From the NCBI GenBank assembly GCA_025603075.1, contig MU626275.1, forward strand, positions 62,001 through 126,000: a stretch of DNA of 64,000 bases, in the 5' to 3' direction. The DNA is from Neoconidiobolus thromboides FSU 785 (lineage: Eukaryota > Entomophthoromycota > Entomophthoromycetes > Entomophthorales > Neoconidiobolaceae). Numbering within the stretch: position 1 is the first letter of the stretch; each line of letters starts with the position of its first letter. A model generated the notes under the pieces. The model was not told where the DNA came from. It was given only the letters and a program-made list of their open reading frames with translations, and ran no database searches. The position numbers were made by a program, and so were the translations under genes. Positions 45,719 through 56,713 of this stretch are shown piece after piece.

Positions 45719-46027
45719 ATAAATTATAAATTAACTTTTGATAATTTCATAAATATATTTTTTACGATAGCTTATAGCTTTTATTAAAATTTTGGCAACT
45801 CTTGTTTCAATATCAGACCCTATTTTGCCAGATTTAACTATTATCAAAAACTTATAAGTAGTAGCATTTATCAAACTTGTTATGTTTATCAGCAGAAACA
45901 AAACAACTTAAATGGATATTGAAAGCAATAGCCAATCATATTGACCTTCAAACTATCTAATTGCCAACGTAATACCAAATTTATTATAACAAGGAAATTA
46001 ATTTCTAATTATATTCAACCAAAAAAG
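45719..46027. other. Intergenic, no feature seen
   Basis: 309 bp between the SCP2 and nicotinamide riboside kinase genes. Confidence 0.5.
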
Positions 46028-46881
46028 ATGAATAAAGATACATTAGTAATAGGGATAAGGTAAATTAGTTCAACAAACTACAATGATAACTATTTAAAAT
46101 TAACTAGCGGATGTTCATGCTCTGGAAAAACAGTAATACAAGGCTAAATTAAAACTACTTTATTATTTATTTTTATAGTCAATAGGTAAATTATTAAATA
46201 GCTTGTTGAACAATAGTGTCGTGATACATCAAGATGAGTATTATAAGTTAGACCAATACATTCCAAAAGATAGTGAAACAGGATACGATAATTGGGATAT
46301 ACCTGAAGCTATTGAAATGGACCAGTTTTATAATGAAATTGTAGAAACTATAAATAGAGGTCTTAATAATAAAGGCTCAACAAAAAATGAGTCTGTCAAC
46401 AGTGAAAATTCTACAAAAGCTGGAATTATAGAAGAAATAAAGTTAAGAAATAAAGAGGTTTTGACCACGTTAAATAAACAGTATAAAAAAACTGTTATTG
46501 TTGAAGGATTTCTTTTCTTCCATGAAGAACGCTTTCTTAAATTGATTACTAAAGGCTTTTTAATATGGACCAACTTTGATACCCTACTTCAAAGAAGAAA
46601 CTCAAGGGATGGTTATGAAACAAAAGAGGGTAAATTATTAAAGTAAATAAGTTTCTGTTTTTTATTTGTACCACATTTTCTTAGGCTTTTGGAAAGATCC
46701 AGAAAATTATTTCGAAAAAATTGTATGGCCTTCTTTCCTCAAATATTATTCCAAGTTCATAAGATATAACCAAAATGATATTTCACACAATCATGAACCT
46801 TTTGGATTGGCCTTAGTTGATACTAATCCTCCACATACTGTTTCAGATTCTGTTACATCTTTATTAAATCAATTAATTTGA
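46028..46881 (+). CDS. NRK1: Nicotinamide riboside kinase (Nrk1-like)
   Basis: Phosphorylates nicotinamide riboside to NMN in NAD salvage. Four exons (46028-46059, 46108-46132, 46179-46629, 46685-46881) give 234 aa, near yeast Nrk1 (240). The P-loop GISGCSCSGKT is split over the first two exons; IHQDEYYKLDQYIP has the catalytic Asp in the expected place, and YDNWDIPEAIEM follows. VIVEGFLFF and the GYETKEGFWKDPENYFEKIVWP segment match the family. The kynurenine-monooxygenase-like gene at 55 kb would serve the other, de novo, NAD route. Confidence 0.88.
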
Positions 46882-47196
46882 TTTGTACATTGCTTATGTT
46901 TGTGAATTTTATGACTTTTATTCTTGAAAATGTATGTTTCCTAAGTTGTCTATGTGATTAATATTTTGACTATTACTTATATAAATACTTGATACAATAT
47001 GTCGTAGATGATTTTAGCTTTAGAAAGTAAATATAGTCTAATATTACTGTTAAGTTGCGAATAAATGTAGAGTAATCGTACTTTAGTATTATAGCCAGTG
47101 TAGCAAATTCATGTTCTTTTGTTTTTAATCTTCAAATAAAAAATATTTATTTATTTATTTAAATTTTTGAACTTTTATCTTTATAATTAATACATA
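46882..47196. other. Intergenic, no feature seen
   Basis: AT-rich 3' flank of the kinase gene. Confidence 0.5.
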
Positions 47197-47297
47197 TGAG
47201 AATGTACTTTTGCGTTTAAGAATTTTACTAACAAATTTTCCGCTTAAATAGCACTAAGAAAATGGAAAAAATAATGAAGTCAAAAAAAACACCCCCA
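47197..47297 (+). mobile_element. Fold-back MITE copy 17
   Basis: Ends TGAGAATG and ACCCCCA, TA borders, forward orientation. Confidence 0.85.
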
Positions 47298-47460
47298 TAT
47301 TTAAAAGCATAAGGTATAAATGGGCGATATAGCCTGCATCATCAAGCATTAATCGACCACCGCCCTTATGCTTAAATGCTACTTTGGCGCCCTTGTACAA
47401 TATACTAACTTTGGACTAAATGATATATTGGGCTAAAGGCTATGAGTATATTTTTATTAT

Positions 47461-47561
47461 ACGGGGATATATTTTTGTGTCTAAGAATTTTGCTAACAAA
47501 TTTTCCACTTAAATAGCGCTTAAAAAACGGAAAAAATAATAAAATCAAAAAAACACTCCCA
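47461..47561 (+). mobile_element. Fold-back MITE copy 18
   Basis: Ends ACGGGGATA and ACTCCCA, forward orientation, 163 bp after copy 17. Confidence 0.85.
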
Positions 47562-48349
47562 TGTTAAGATTTTGGAAATTTAATAGTTTTAAACCAATGA
47601 TTTTAATAGACTTTTTATAGACTTATAATTTTCTTAAAATTATGAAAAAAACTAAGCAACATTGAACAATAAATTATAGTAGACTATCGGTTGTATTTCA
47701 GCTCAATATAGCAAATGTATGCATATAGATTAAGCCTATTGAATCCACTACTTATCATATAGCGTTGAGTTTATTTTTTGTATTTGTATTATATTTTCAA
47801 AATTTAATTCAAAAATTCTCAAATCATCAATCAGCCAATAATATTTAAAGTAATTTTCGAAATAGTATTTCTCCCACAACTTTAAAAATCTCCACACCTA
47901 CGGCAATCTATAAAAACAATTATGTACTCCTCGAATTCTTTAGTCCTTTCCTTTATTCAGTTTTCAAACGAATAGATCCCTCGCCTTTTACTAGAGATCT
48001 CCGTGGATGAAGGAACTTTAAAGGACTTTGCCAATCTTTGGAAACCCTTTGGGTATAATCCTAATAATAATTTAAAAATTCTAAAAAAGTAGCAAAGGTC
48101 TATTATTTGACGATGCTAATGTTCTCATATTAAAACATGAGGGAAAGTTGGCTTATCAGAATAGTATTACTTTGAAAGCATCCATTTTTAATTAGAAAGA
48201 TTCATGATTAACTTAACTTTTAATGAATAAAAGTTCGATTTTCCAATAGAGTATGTATTAAGTAAACAACTTTTAACAATTGCAGGATTTGATGAAAAGG
48301 ACTAATGAATTAAGACAAAAATTGAGATGTTAATTTGTATTCTAGTAAA
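47562..48349. other. Intergenic with a weak coding-like stretch
   Basis: Between 47922 and 48090 the plus strand is less AT-rich and reads MYSSNSLVLSF, then after a stop IPRLLLEISVDEGTLKDF and ANLWKPFGYNPN. This may be a gene fragment; no family is recognised. Confidence 0.3.
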
Positions 48350-48449
48350 TGGGGATGTATTTTTATGTTTAAGAATTTTACTAACAAATTTTCCACTTAA
48401 ATAGCGCTTAAAAAATGGAAAAAATAATGAAGTCAAAAAAACACTCCCA
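48350..48449 (+). mobile_element. Fold-back MITE copy 19
   Basis: Ends TGGGGATG and ACTCCCA, forward orientation; pairs with copy 20, 137 bp away in inverted orientation. Confidence 0.85.
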
Positions 48450-48586
48450 AATGTTTTTATTTTAAAAGCTATTATAAAATAGTTGATTAACTTCAAAGTA
48501 AAATAATTTGAATATAAGTACATCAAGGTTTAGATTATTATGAATCACATTTCATCATAAGTTATAAAAACGGTATAAGAAATACA

Positions 48587-48686
48587 TGGGAGTGTTTTTT
48601 TTGACTTCATTATTTTTTCCATTTTTAAGCGCTATTTAAGCGGAAAGTTTGTTAGTAAAACTTTTAAACAAAAAAATACAGCCCCA
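48587..48686 (-). mobile_element. Fold-back MITE copy 20
   Basis: Ends TGGGAGTG and AGCCCCA, reverse orientation, inverted relative to copy 19. Lies 126 bp from the 3' end of the GPALPP gene. Confidence 0.85.
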
Positions 48687-48812
48687 CATGGTCATTTTCA
48701 AGAGATGCTTTCTATCAAAAAAACCCTCAATTTTTTGTAATATCATTTATTAAAATAAATACTAGGCTTAAAAAATATTGTATTTTATTTTGCATTCAGA
48801 AGTGTCGATCAA

Positions 48813-49892
48813 TTAAATTCCCTTACTATGAGAAAATCTATTATTTAAATTACCAGAACCTTTGACGATTTCAGCTTGGCGTTTTGGATCTAATCCATTT
48901 ACAGCCATATCTTTTTCACGATCGAATTTTCTATTTCTAGGATCATCATCAACTATACCTTTTTTGTTTTGAGATGATTGATGCATTTCTAACAATGAAG
49001 CTTGTTTCTCCTCTCTAAATTTTACTTTTAAAGCCTTTTTCTCTTCTTCTAGATATGGATTAGCATTGATTGGTTTACTTTTAGCTTTGATAACTCCATG
49101 TTTAAGCCTTTCTTCTCTTTCCTGTGGTGTTTCTGTCCATAAGCTATTATCCAACTCTTGGTTTTCTACTTCCCGAGTTCTAAATTGCCTTGCTTTTAAC
49201 TTTAATGGATTCCCAATAAGCTTTGATTCAGGCGGTACTGTCATCCATTCGCCACGCTTTAAAGTTTCTTGTTCCTAAATCGTAGTTTTAATAATAACCA
49301 AAATAAAGTTAAATACCTACCTTTTGTGGTCGTGCTCTTGCTTCAACCTCTCTAGCTATTCTCGAAAGATTATCATTCTATTTATTATCAGTATATTTTG
49401 TTAGCAATACTTATTTTACTAACCTCGTTGTGATCTGGATCTACAGGCATTGGTCCTATTACACCATCGTCCGACTCTTCTTTTTCTGAATCTTGATCAT
49501 TTGGTTCCTCTATCACTGTTCTTTCTAAATTAGATATTGGATATAAATAATAGATAATAAATAATAGATAAACAAAGCTATACTTTCTACATGAGGCATT
49601 TGAGGCCCTATTGATACACTATGTCTTACTTTAGTTACCTTTTGACCTTTTTCTTCTTTTTGCTTATCCTCTATTAGTTATTTCAATATTTAAATCTACT
49701 TTTTAAATCATGTTTGGATTAGAAATTACTTTTAAATTGTGAAGGTAATTGAGGCCCTATGCTTGACTTGTTTTTGTTTTTTGAATTGTCTTGATGAGAG
49801 GGTGAGTTATCTGTGTTTTTTTCTTTCTCATCATTTCCATCTTCACTTTGTCTTCTTCTCTTTAAATGGGGTGGTAATGTTGGTCCAATCAT
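48813..49892 (-). CDS. GPALPP-motif / DUF3752 protein
   Basis: Five exons (49730-49892, 49584-49670, 49424-49524, 49321-49377, 48813-49274) give 289 aa. Short IGP-x-(L/M)P motifs recur: IGPTLPP at the start, IGPQLP, IGPQMP and IGPMPVDPD, the hallmark of GPALPP1-type proteins. The C-terminal half (GEWMTVPPESK, ARQFRTREV, DNSLWTETPQER, SLLEMHQSS, DREKDMAV) matches the DUF3752 domain. The proteins are nuclear and of unknown biochemical role. One intron has a GTTAGT donor. Confidence 0.88.
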
Positions 49893-50191
49893 TATAAAAA
49901 AGAAGTAAAAATATTTTTTTGAAGCATTTATTTTGTTTTAGTGTGTTTTAAAGCAAGCATATAATAAAGGAAATATTTCACTAAAATTTTACAAATGATT
50001 TAAATAAAAATAAATTATCTGATTATTTGATTTTTATATAGCTTTTATTTTACGATATATATGTAGTTTATGATCTAGTTATAAATTTAATAGTATTCTA
50101 TTTTTTTGAAAGTTTAAGATAACAACTAGGTAATTTAATTACAAAATCTACTAAAAACTAAATATTCCTTTTATTTTGATTAGTACTGTTA

Positions 50192-50833
50192 TTATACGCA
50201 TTCAGTAGATATATCAACAGTATCGGACGGACAGGGTTCTCCAACCCTATTATAAAAGCAAGACCATTCCCCCAAAAAGAAGCTAGGGTCTCTCCAGCAA
50301 TTTGGTGCAAACTTTTCGGCCACAATAAACGTTTTTCCAAAATAAATACAAGCATGGATTTTGGGCTGACAATCTTTAATTCTCCTATATCCATTATTGG
50401 AGCCATACTGACACTGTTGGATATCAACACCACCCTCATTTTGACATTGTAAACTCTTTCTACATTGCCATTTCAACTCAACATCCTTTCTTAAAAATAG
50501 ATCTGGGTTTGTTTTAGGTTCAGTGGGTGGAATCCAACAATTAGGTCCTTCACTACCTAACGACGTCATGGCTTCATATTTTTTACCATCAAAATCACAG
50601 TGTTGTGTTGCTGGAGGACAAGGTAAAGTATCGTAAATGTTTTTTACATGTAACCCATTTCTCCTTCTTAATTCTAACTGCATTAAAGCAAACATATTTA
50701 GTGGTTCAATGGGCTTAGGAGATTCTATTGTCGTTGTATCGTTTGCTTTTTTATACTCATTTTTATTATGTTTTTTCGAGTTAATAACTGTAAGTTGTAG
50801 AACAAAAATTAAAATTAATTTATTAAATATCAT
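50192..50833 (-). CDS. Secreted protein with two six-cysteine repeats
   Basis: Intronless 213 aa protein with a clear signal peptide (MIFNKLILIFVLQLTVINS). After a ~60-residue linker come two related Cys-rich units of six cysteines: C-x6-C, a spacer of 18 or 16, CW, a spacer of 24 or 12, C, a spacer of 5 or 8, C-x10-C. Unit one starts PCPPATQHCDFDGKKYEA and unit two DCQPKIHACIYFGKTF; both have NCW. Twelve Cys suggest six disulfides in an extracellular protein. No known family was recognised. It could be a cell-wall or secreted effector-like protein, which is speculation. Confidence 0.8.
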   Translation of the reverse strand: MIFNKLILIFVLQLTVINSKKHNKNEYKKANDTTTIESPKPIEPLNMFALMQLELRRRNGLHVKNIYDTLPCPPATQHCDFDGKKYEAMTSLGSEGPNCWIPPTEPKTNPDLFLRKDVELKWQCRKSLQCQNEGGVDIQQCQYGSNNGYRRIKDCQPKIHACIYFGKTFIVAEKFAPNCWRDPSFFLGEWSCFYNRVGEPCPSDTVDISTECV

Positions 50834-51224
50834 TGTAAGTTGAATAAAAAATATTCTATATGACTTTAAATAAAATTTGAGTTTTATTTAATGAGAATTT
50901 AATTCCTCCTTAAATTAAACTGATCTTCAATTTTGGACTTTGAAATTTATTTCTCTATCAACTAAAACTTTAGAATTGTTTTGTATATTCTGATCTTTCC
51001 TACAATAGAAGGAAAAGAGTGTATTAATGAACTTATTAAATTTGAAGCTTTTGATATTTGAATATTCAAATTAATTTATTTACTTGTTTATAAATAGATA
51101 AATCCTATATTATCAAAATATTCGAATTTTTCAATAAAATTGTAAATATTAATTTATCTTTAGTTTTCTTTCAATTATGTCTTAAAACCACTGTACTTAA
51201 TATTTACAATTGTCATTCACTATT
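50834..51224. other. Intergenic, no feature seen
   Basis: Upstream region of the secreted Cys-rich gene; AT-rich. Confidence 0.5.
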
Positions 51225-51319
51225 TGGAGACATATTTTTTAAGAGTTTCAAACAATCTTTCCGCTCAGATAGCACTTAAAAAATGGAAAAAGTGATAAAA
51301 TCAAAAGGAAATATAACCA
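51225..51319 (+). mobile_element. Fold-back MITE copy 22 (diverged)
   Basis: Left end TGGAGACAT, interior ACAATCTTTCCGCTC and TGGAAAAAGTGA conserved, right end decayed to ATAACCA. Forward orientation, left of the transposase gene. (Copy numbers run 1-20 and 22-26, so the total is 25.). Confidence 0.75.
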
Positions 51320-51793
51320 TATGGTAGGATCAAAGTTAAGGTAAGGACAGGAGCGTTTACTTTTAATTAGTTAAAATAGATTAATCGATTTATATTCCTT
51401 TACTGCCTAAGGATTAGTCCTTTTTTAAAATAGATAAAAATTTGCAAACAAGTCCTTATTGTTCCTGACTACCACTGTTATGATTGAGATTTAAATATCT
51501 TTTTATACAGTATTGAAGCAGTAAACAGTGAAGTAAATCAAATAGAACAGGATGAAAATAGGTGTAAAATAAAGAAAAAGTTGTTATCTATTGATAATTC
51601 AATGCTTAAGATTAAAATGTTTGTTAATACAAATTAATGATCATACTACAATGATAATAAATTAAACTACTAAAAGTAAAAACAAAAGACTAACCCATTT
51701 TAATTTATTAAATTTGTATTCAAAACAACAGAATATTTAATATTATTTATTTCATTTATATTTTTTTGATTAACATAGAACTGTTTTATATTT
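51320..51793. other. 3' flank of transposase gene
   Basis: AT-rich; I could not find a terminal inverted repeat matching the other flank of the transposase. Confidence 0.45.
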
Positions 51794-53278
51794 TCAATTA
51801 ATCTTCTTCACACTATCTGTTATTAACAAAGTCTCCGGTTTAAAAATATTTCCTTTAAACATACAATTATTCTCACATGGAGTTATATAATTTCTTACAT
51901 GTTGAAAGTAATTGTTACAATGTTTAGCATCTCCAACTTTATTTTGAACTTTTAATATATTTTTAATAACATCTGAATTTTCACAATGTGGTAATTTATT
52001 CACCCCTACTTTTAATTCATTAAAAAACAATTCGATTGGGTTTAAGAATACAGAATATTCAGGTAAAATTAATATAAATGAATTGGAGTATCTAATGGCT
52101 TCTTTTAGTTCATTAGGGATAACATGAGGATTTGTGCTATTGAATACATACACAATTTGTTTATGTCTATTTTTGGAATATAAATCCATTATAAATTTAT
52201 TGAAATCCTCTTGATTATTGGTATTCGTTTTTTTCTTATCAATTATTTTAAATGTTTCAATTTGAAATTGAGATATAGCTCCAATATAATTAATACTTTT
52301 AGGTGTTGATTCTGGTGTTAATATAATTCTTTGTCCTTCAGATGCAAACTCACCTTGATTAACAGCATGACGATTGAAATAGATTTCATCAATGTAAATA
52401 AATTCACATGTCATTAATATTTTATATTCTTCAATATATTGTTTTCTTTTTAATATTATATCTTTATCATTCCATCTATTTCGAATTTGTATTTTTTGTT
52501 TATATGTAATATCCAAATTATTTTTAAGTCGACTTATTGTGGATTTAGATATATCAATTTGTTTTGTTAACAAGAAATCTCTTACTTGTAATAATGTAGT
52601 TTCATGATTTCTCGATATATAATCATAGATAAAATCATTTGTTTCTTCATTGACTTTTTTGTTATTCCCATTTTTTCTTAAATCATCAATACCAATATTA
52701 TTGGCTATCTTCTTTTTTTTCCTACAAATTCTTGTATGAAATGTATTATAACTTAAACCTAATATTTCAGCACCCGTTTTGATTGGTATTTTTCCATCTA
52801 AAACACCATTAATGATCATATCATCATTACTTTTTTTAATTAATTTATCTTCACTTGAACATTCTTTCTTTTTACGTTTTAATAATTTCACTTTTTTTGA
52901 ACCAAATAAACTATTGAATTCAACCATTTGTTTATTAATGTCAATTATCATTTTTTTTAATTTATTATATCTTTCTTTGAGTTCTGAATTGGCACTAATT
53001 AACTTTAATGTTTCTGTTTTGTTAAGAACATCTTTACTAATTTCGTCATATATCTTTAAATCTCCAATCTCTACTTTATTAAATACATAGAATTCATTAT
53101 TCATATTATTCTGCTCGTTACTTACATTATCATATTGGCTCCTTTCAAAAATATCATCATTCATTATAATTTGATTAATACTATTGATAGATATATTATT
53201 ACCTCCCATTATATATTTTGCAAAAGAAACAAAGAAATAAAGAATAAAATTGAAATTATTTTTATACATTTGAATCAA
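51794..53278 (-). CDS. IS630/Tc1-like DDE transposase, altered triad
   Basis: Intact intronless frame of 494 codons; later Met (24 or 39) may be the real start. A helix-turn-helix (KTGAEILGLSYNTFHTR, ~168-182) and a second one (LQVRDFLLTKQIDISKSTIS) precede a DDE_3 domain: FIYIDEIYF (D297), then VYVFNSTNPH where the family has a DN..H motif, so the second Asp is Asn380, then LPEYSVFLNPIELFFNELK (E416). The spacing suits DD35E enzymes. With D2 changed, catalysis is doubtful although the frame is open. Inverted copies of the ~100 bp fold-back element lie on both sides (51225 and 53417). Confidence 0.85.
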   Translation of the reverse strand: MIQMYKNNFNFILYFFVSFAKYIMGGNNISINSINQIIMNDDIFERSQYDNVSNEQNNMNNEFYVFNKVEIGDLKIYDEISKDVLNKTETLKLISANSELKERYNKLKKMIIDINKQMVEFNSLFGSKKVKLLKRKKKECSSEDKLIKKSNDDMIINGVLDGKIPIKTGAEILGLSYNTFHTRICRKKKKIANNIGIDDLRKNGNNKKVNEETNDFIYDYISRNHETTLLQVRDFLLTKQIDISKSTISRLKNNLDITYKQKIQIRNRWNDKDIILKRKQYIEEYKILMTCEFIYIDEIYFNRHAVNQGEFASEGQRIILTPESTPKSINYIGAISQFQIETFKIIDKKKTNTNNQEDFNKFIMDLYSKNRHKQIVYVFNSTNPHVIPNELKEAIRYSNSFILILPEYSVFLNPIELFFNELKVGVNKLPHCENSDVIKNILKVQNKVGDAKHCNNYFQHVRNYITPCENNCMFKGNIFKPETLLITDSVKKIN

Positions 53279-53416
53279 TAAAAGTATTAAATTAGGTTAC
53301 GCAATCATTGCATTTAAATGAAACGAATCAGTAATTAAAATTATCATTTACATTTACTAAAAAATACTAAATTCATGAAATTATTATAGGTTTAAATAAA
53401 ACAAAAACTATTAATA

Positions 53417-53515
53417 TGGGGCTGTTTTTTGGTTTCATAACTTTTTCTATTTTTCAAGCTCTATTTGAGCAGAGAGATTGTTAGTAAAACTATTAAGCAA
53501 AAAAATACATCCCCA
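53417..53515 (-). mobile_element. Fold-back MITE copy 23
   Basis: Ends TGGGGCTG and CATCCCCA with TA on both sides, reverse orientation; very similar to copy 12 at 33779. Lies 138 bp upstream of the transposase frame. Confidence 0.85.
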
Positions 53516-53720
53516 TATCGACTTATAAAAAAATATTTTTTTGCTTTATTGTATTAAAATAATATTTTAAATTTTAAATTTTAGATGCTATATATAAAGT
53601 TGTACTGGTTTATGATAATTAGATCAAATTTTAAAAACAATATTATACATCTCTTTTATAAAGATGAAGTTAATAAAAATATAAAATTGAATTGATAAAT
53701 TCTTTTATACCAATTTTAAA

Positions 53721-53810
53721 TGGAGATGTCTTTTTAAAGATTTTACTGACAATCTTCCACTCAAATAGTGCTTAAAAATGGAAAAAGTAATAAAACTAAA
53801 AACATCCCCA
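53721..53810 (+). mobile_element. Fold-back MITE copy 24
   Basis: Ends TGGAGATG and CATCCCCA, forward orientation, slightly shortened interior. Confidence 0.85.
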
Positions 53811-54033
53811 AATATCATAAATAGAAAGTTGATTATTAGAAATATTAAAAATAGTATTGTAACAAAATATTTTACTATTTTGATTGTTTGGTATTACTAT
53901 TTTATATTACTATTAAATACATAATTTAAAATTTAAAAATTGTAAGTTATATAAACAAATAATAAACAAATAGTGACTTAATGTTATTAAATATAGTTAA
54001 ATATAGTTAAAATAAATATATTCAAATTCCATA

Positions 54034-54134
54034 TGAGAATGTATCTTTGTATTTAAGGATTTTACTAACAAATTTTGCAGTCAAATAGTGCTTAAAAGAT
54101 GGAAAAAGTAATGAAGCCAAAAAAAACATCCCCA
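54034..54134 (+). mobile_element. Fold-back MITE copy 25
   Basis: Ends TGAGAATG and CATCCCCA, TA borders, forward orientation. Confidence 0.85.
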
Positions 54135-54960
54135 TATTTTCAACTTATTTTTTATTTTTTTACTAATATAAATTTAATGCTTAAAGTTAAAACCTTAAAC
54201 TAATAAACTAGATATAAATTAGTAAGTTTTGGCCTATATAACTAAGATAAACTTAAATCATAAAAAATAACTTAGAAAAAGAATTGTTATATCAAAAAGT
54301 TTTTATAGTTTGCATTGGGGTGTCATGCATAAAAAGTGTATTTAATTCATTAGTGCAATTATCTGAATTTAATTAAATCTATCATATAAATTATGATTAA
54401 ATTGGTTATAAAAGTATAGCTACTATTATGATTATAAAGCTAATAGAGCAATATTTCATATTAATAAGCATCGTTTTAGAAAATTAACTTAAGCCAGTAT
54501 TAAAAGTAGAAAAATAAAAGGTAGTTGTATAAATTTAAGCTTCTAATATAATAAAATCTAAGTCTTTAGCTACTACTAGAGCTTTTTATAGATGATATCA
54601 TAAATAAATATTTTATAATGTTAAGTTATAAACATAGGTGATATTAAACAATAATTTTTTTATTTTTATAAACCTTTTAAAAACCACCCTAAAATAATAT
54701 TTGAGGGATACTTTATTAGTTTCTTTTTTTTGAAGTCATGTGTTGAAAGTTGGTAGAGTACTAATTTAAATAAAATTGTTCCAAATGGGTCGGTTTGGAA
54801 TAGTACTTATTAATTGATTATAATATTAAAACTTAATTCTTTTTTTAAGTTTGCTCATAATAAAAACATTATTGTTTAACTAATAATAAGTTCATAATAA
54901 AGGTATCATTTAGTAGTGTAATTCGATTTTAAATATAATTTAATGGTAATAATATTAGGA
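54135..54960. other. Intergenic, no feature seen
   Basis: AT-rich 3' flank of the monooxygenase gene. Confidence 0.5.
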
Positions 54961-56445
54961 CTACTTTTTAAAGTAACCTTTGGTTAAAAAATAAACAAAC
55001 GAAAGTGTACTTAATAAGAGAACACTACAACCCTTTCTAAAATGGGATTTGCGAGCGGATAATACCTCTGAATAAGGAATTGAAGTTTGAGAAAGTAAAT
55101 GCATAACATTAGGTTGAATGATACCGAAAGGCAATAATCGAACTAAAATATTACGAATAATATCAAATACCATTCGAATTTCGAATGTTCTTGTATGACG
55201 TTCAAGGACATATTGTTGTGATATAATTTGGATAGCTTCGGTTTCTTGTTTTCTTTGTTTAGTAAACATAGCTGGTGCCTTGGTCCAATCGTCCTTAGTT
55301 TGGTCTAATATTTGATTTAATTCGAAAACATCTTCAAAACCACAATTGATCCCTTGGCCAACAGTTGGTACCATAGTGTGAGCAGCATCACCAATTATCA
55401 TAGCAGAAGAGGTAGGATGATGAAATTGAGAATAATAAATCGTTTCAAATCCATGTTTAGGAACGGTCAATTGTTCGGCTGATTCCTTGGTTTTGTAGGA
55501 ATCTAAATTTTTCACACCGAATCGCTTTGCAAAATTTTGATACATTACCTCTCCAATATTGGGAAAATTAGCGATAAAAAAGCGATATAAATCATTACTA
55601 TCTTTCATTGTGTGACAGCATTGATATAAATCACTTTGTTTTTGTTTTTGTTTTTGTTTTTCAAGTTGGCACCATGGATTAAGTGCAAATCCAAAAGAAT
55701 CATGATTTGGTAAAATAATAATGTTACCATTGTTAGATCTTGGTTGTACGGTATACATACAATCTTTTTCAAATGATAACCCATGCTCAGTAAAATCAGA
55801 ATGTGAGATGTTTACTGAAATATATGGCTCAACCTCGGATGTACACTGATACTTAATTTCTGGGCATTGATCCCTTAATGCTTTACCAACCCCAGAGCGA
55901 GCACCATCACAACCAATAAGTATATTAAATTCAACTGCTTGATTCTTTCCATTCTCTTCATTAGCATTGTTATCTAAAAAATGAACTATTTTATTTTCAA
56001 AATCAACATCAATCACTTTTTTTAAATATTCTATTTGAATTTGGTCTTTATAATTTTGTTCAATATAATCTAACAATACAACTACTACATCACTCCTTTG
56101 AATGGACAATCTTTCTCCACGTATGACTGCCTTCATACCCTTACCAAGATCATCTACTCTAATACAATTGATGATTTTTTTGATAATTATACCAGAGTTT
56201 ATTACCTTATCCTTTAATGTTGAAATTTGAGCAAGTGCATTCAACCCTCTATGGCTCAATGTCAAATTGTAATTATGGCTATCTTCTTTTTGGTATCGGA
56301 TATTTTCAATGGCTCTTTTCTCATACACTTTTATTTGAGGGTATAGCTTGTTTCCGTTGGAGTCTTTGCGTTTTGCTAAATAAATTGCAGTTAATAATCC
56401 TACTGGACCAGCTCCAATAATCACTGTTTTTTCGTTAATTGACAT
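54961..56445 (-). CDS. BNA4: Kynurenine 3-monooxygenase-like FAD enzyme
   Basis: Intronless 494 aa flavoprotein hydroxylase. FAD site GAGPVG (11-16), the kynurenine-monooxygenase-type YNLTLSHRGLNAL (59-71), the DG motif IGCDGARS (177-184), IIILPNHDSFGFAL (where KMO has its LPN strand) and GDAAHTMVPTVGQGINCGFED (352-372). A hydrophobic helix near 470-488 fits the C-terminal outer-mitochondrial-membrane anchor of KMO. KMO makes 3-hydroxykynurenine in tryptophan-to-NAD synthesis. A (CAAAAA)n-type repeat encodes QKQKQKQKQ near 264. Some identity is left for a related monooxygenase, so the symbol is tentative. Confidence 0.75.
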   Translation of the reverse strand: MSINEKTVIIGAGPVGLLTAIYLAKRKDSNGNKLYPQIKVYEKRAIENIRYQKEDSHNYNLTLSHRGLNALAQISTLKDKVINSGIIIKKIINCIRVDDLGKGMKAVIRGERLSIQRSDVVVVLLDYIEQNYKDQIQIEYLKKVIDVDFENKIVHFLDNNANEENGKNQAVEFNILIGCDGARSGVGKALRDQCPEIKYQCTSEVEPYISVNISHSDFTEHGLSFEKDCMYTVQPRSNNGNIIILPNHDSFGFALNPWCQLEKQKQKQKQSDLYQCCHTMKDSNDLYRFFIANFPNIGEVMYQNFAKRFGVKNLDSYKTKESAEQLTVPKHGFETIYYSQFHHPTSSAMIIGDAAHTMVPTVGQGINCGFEDVFELNQILDQTKDDWTKAPAMFTKQRKQETEAIQIISQQYVLERHTRTFEIRMVFDIIRNILVRLLPFGIIQPNVMHLLSQTSIPYSEVLSARKSHFRKGCSVLLLSTLSFVYFLTKGYFKK

Positions 56446-56713
56446 ATTGTTATTGCTTCTCTCGTCTTTATTTTTTGGTTTTGTTACTTTAATTTATATA
56501 TATAAATTGGAATTTTATCTTTAACGTTTTCTATCTGATTTTATGCTTTTTAAAATGATTTGTTAATATGGAGAGAACACGTAACCAATTGATATCAAAC
56601 TAAATAACTATAAATGTCAATTTACAAAATAAACCTGTTGTAGTCTACAGTATTTGCCCAAATTTCAGGAATGTTTGTAATGAGCTAGCAAACAGATTTA
56701 TTAAATAAATATA

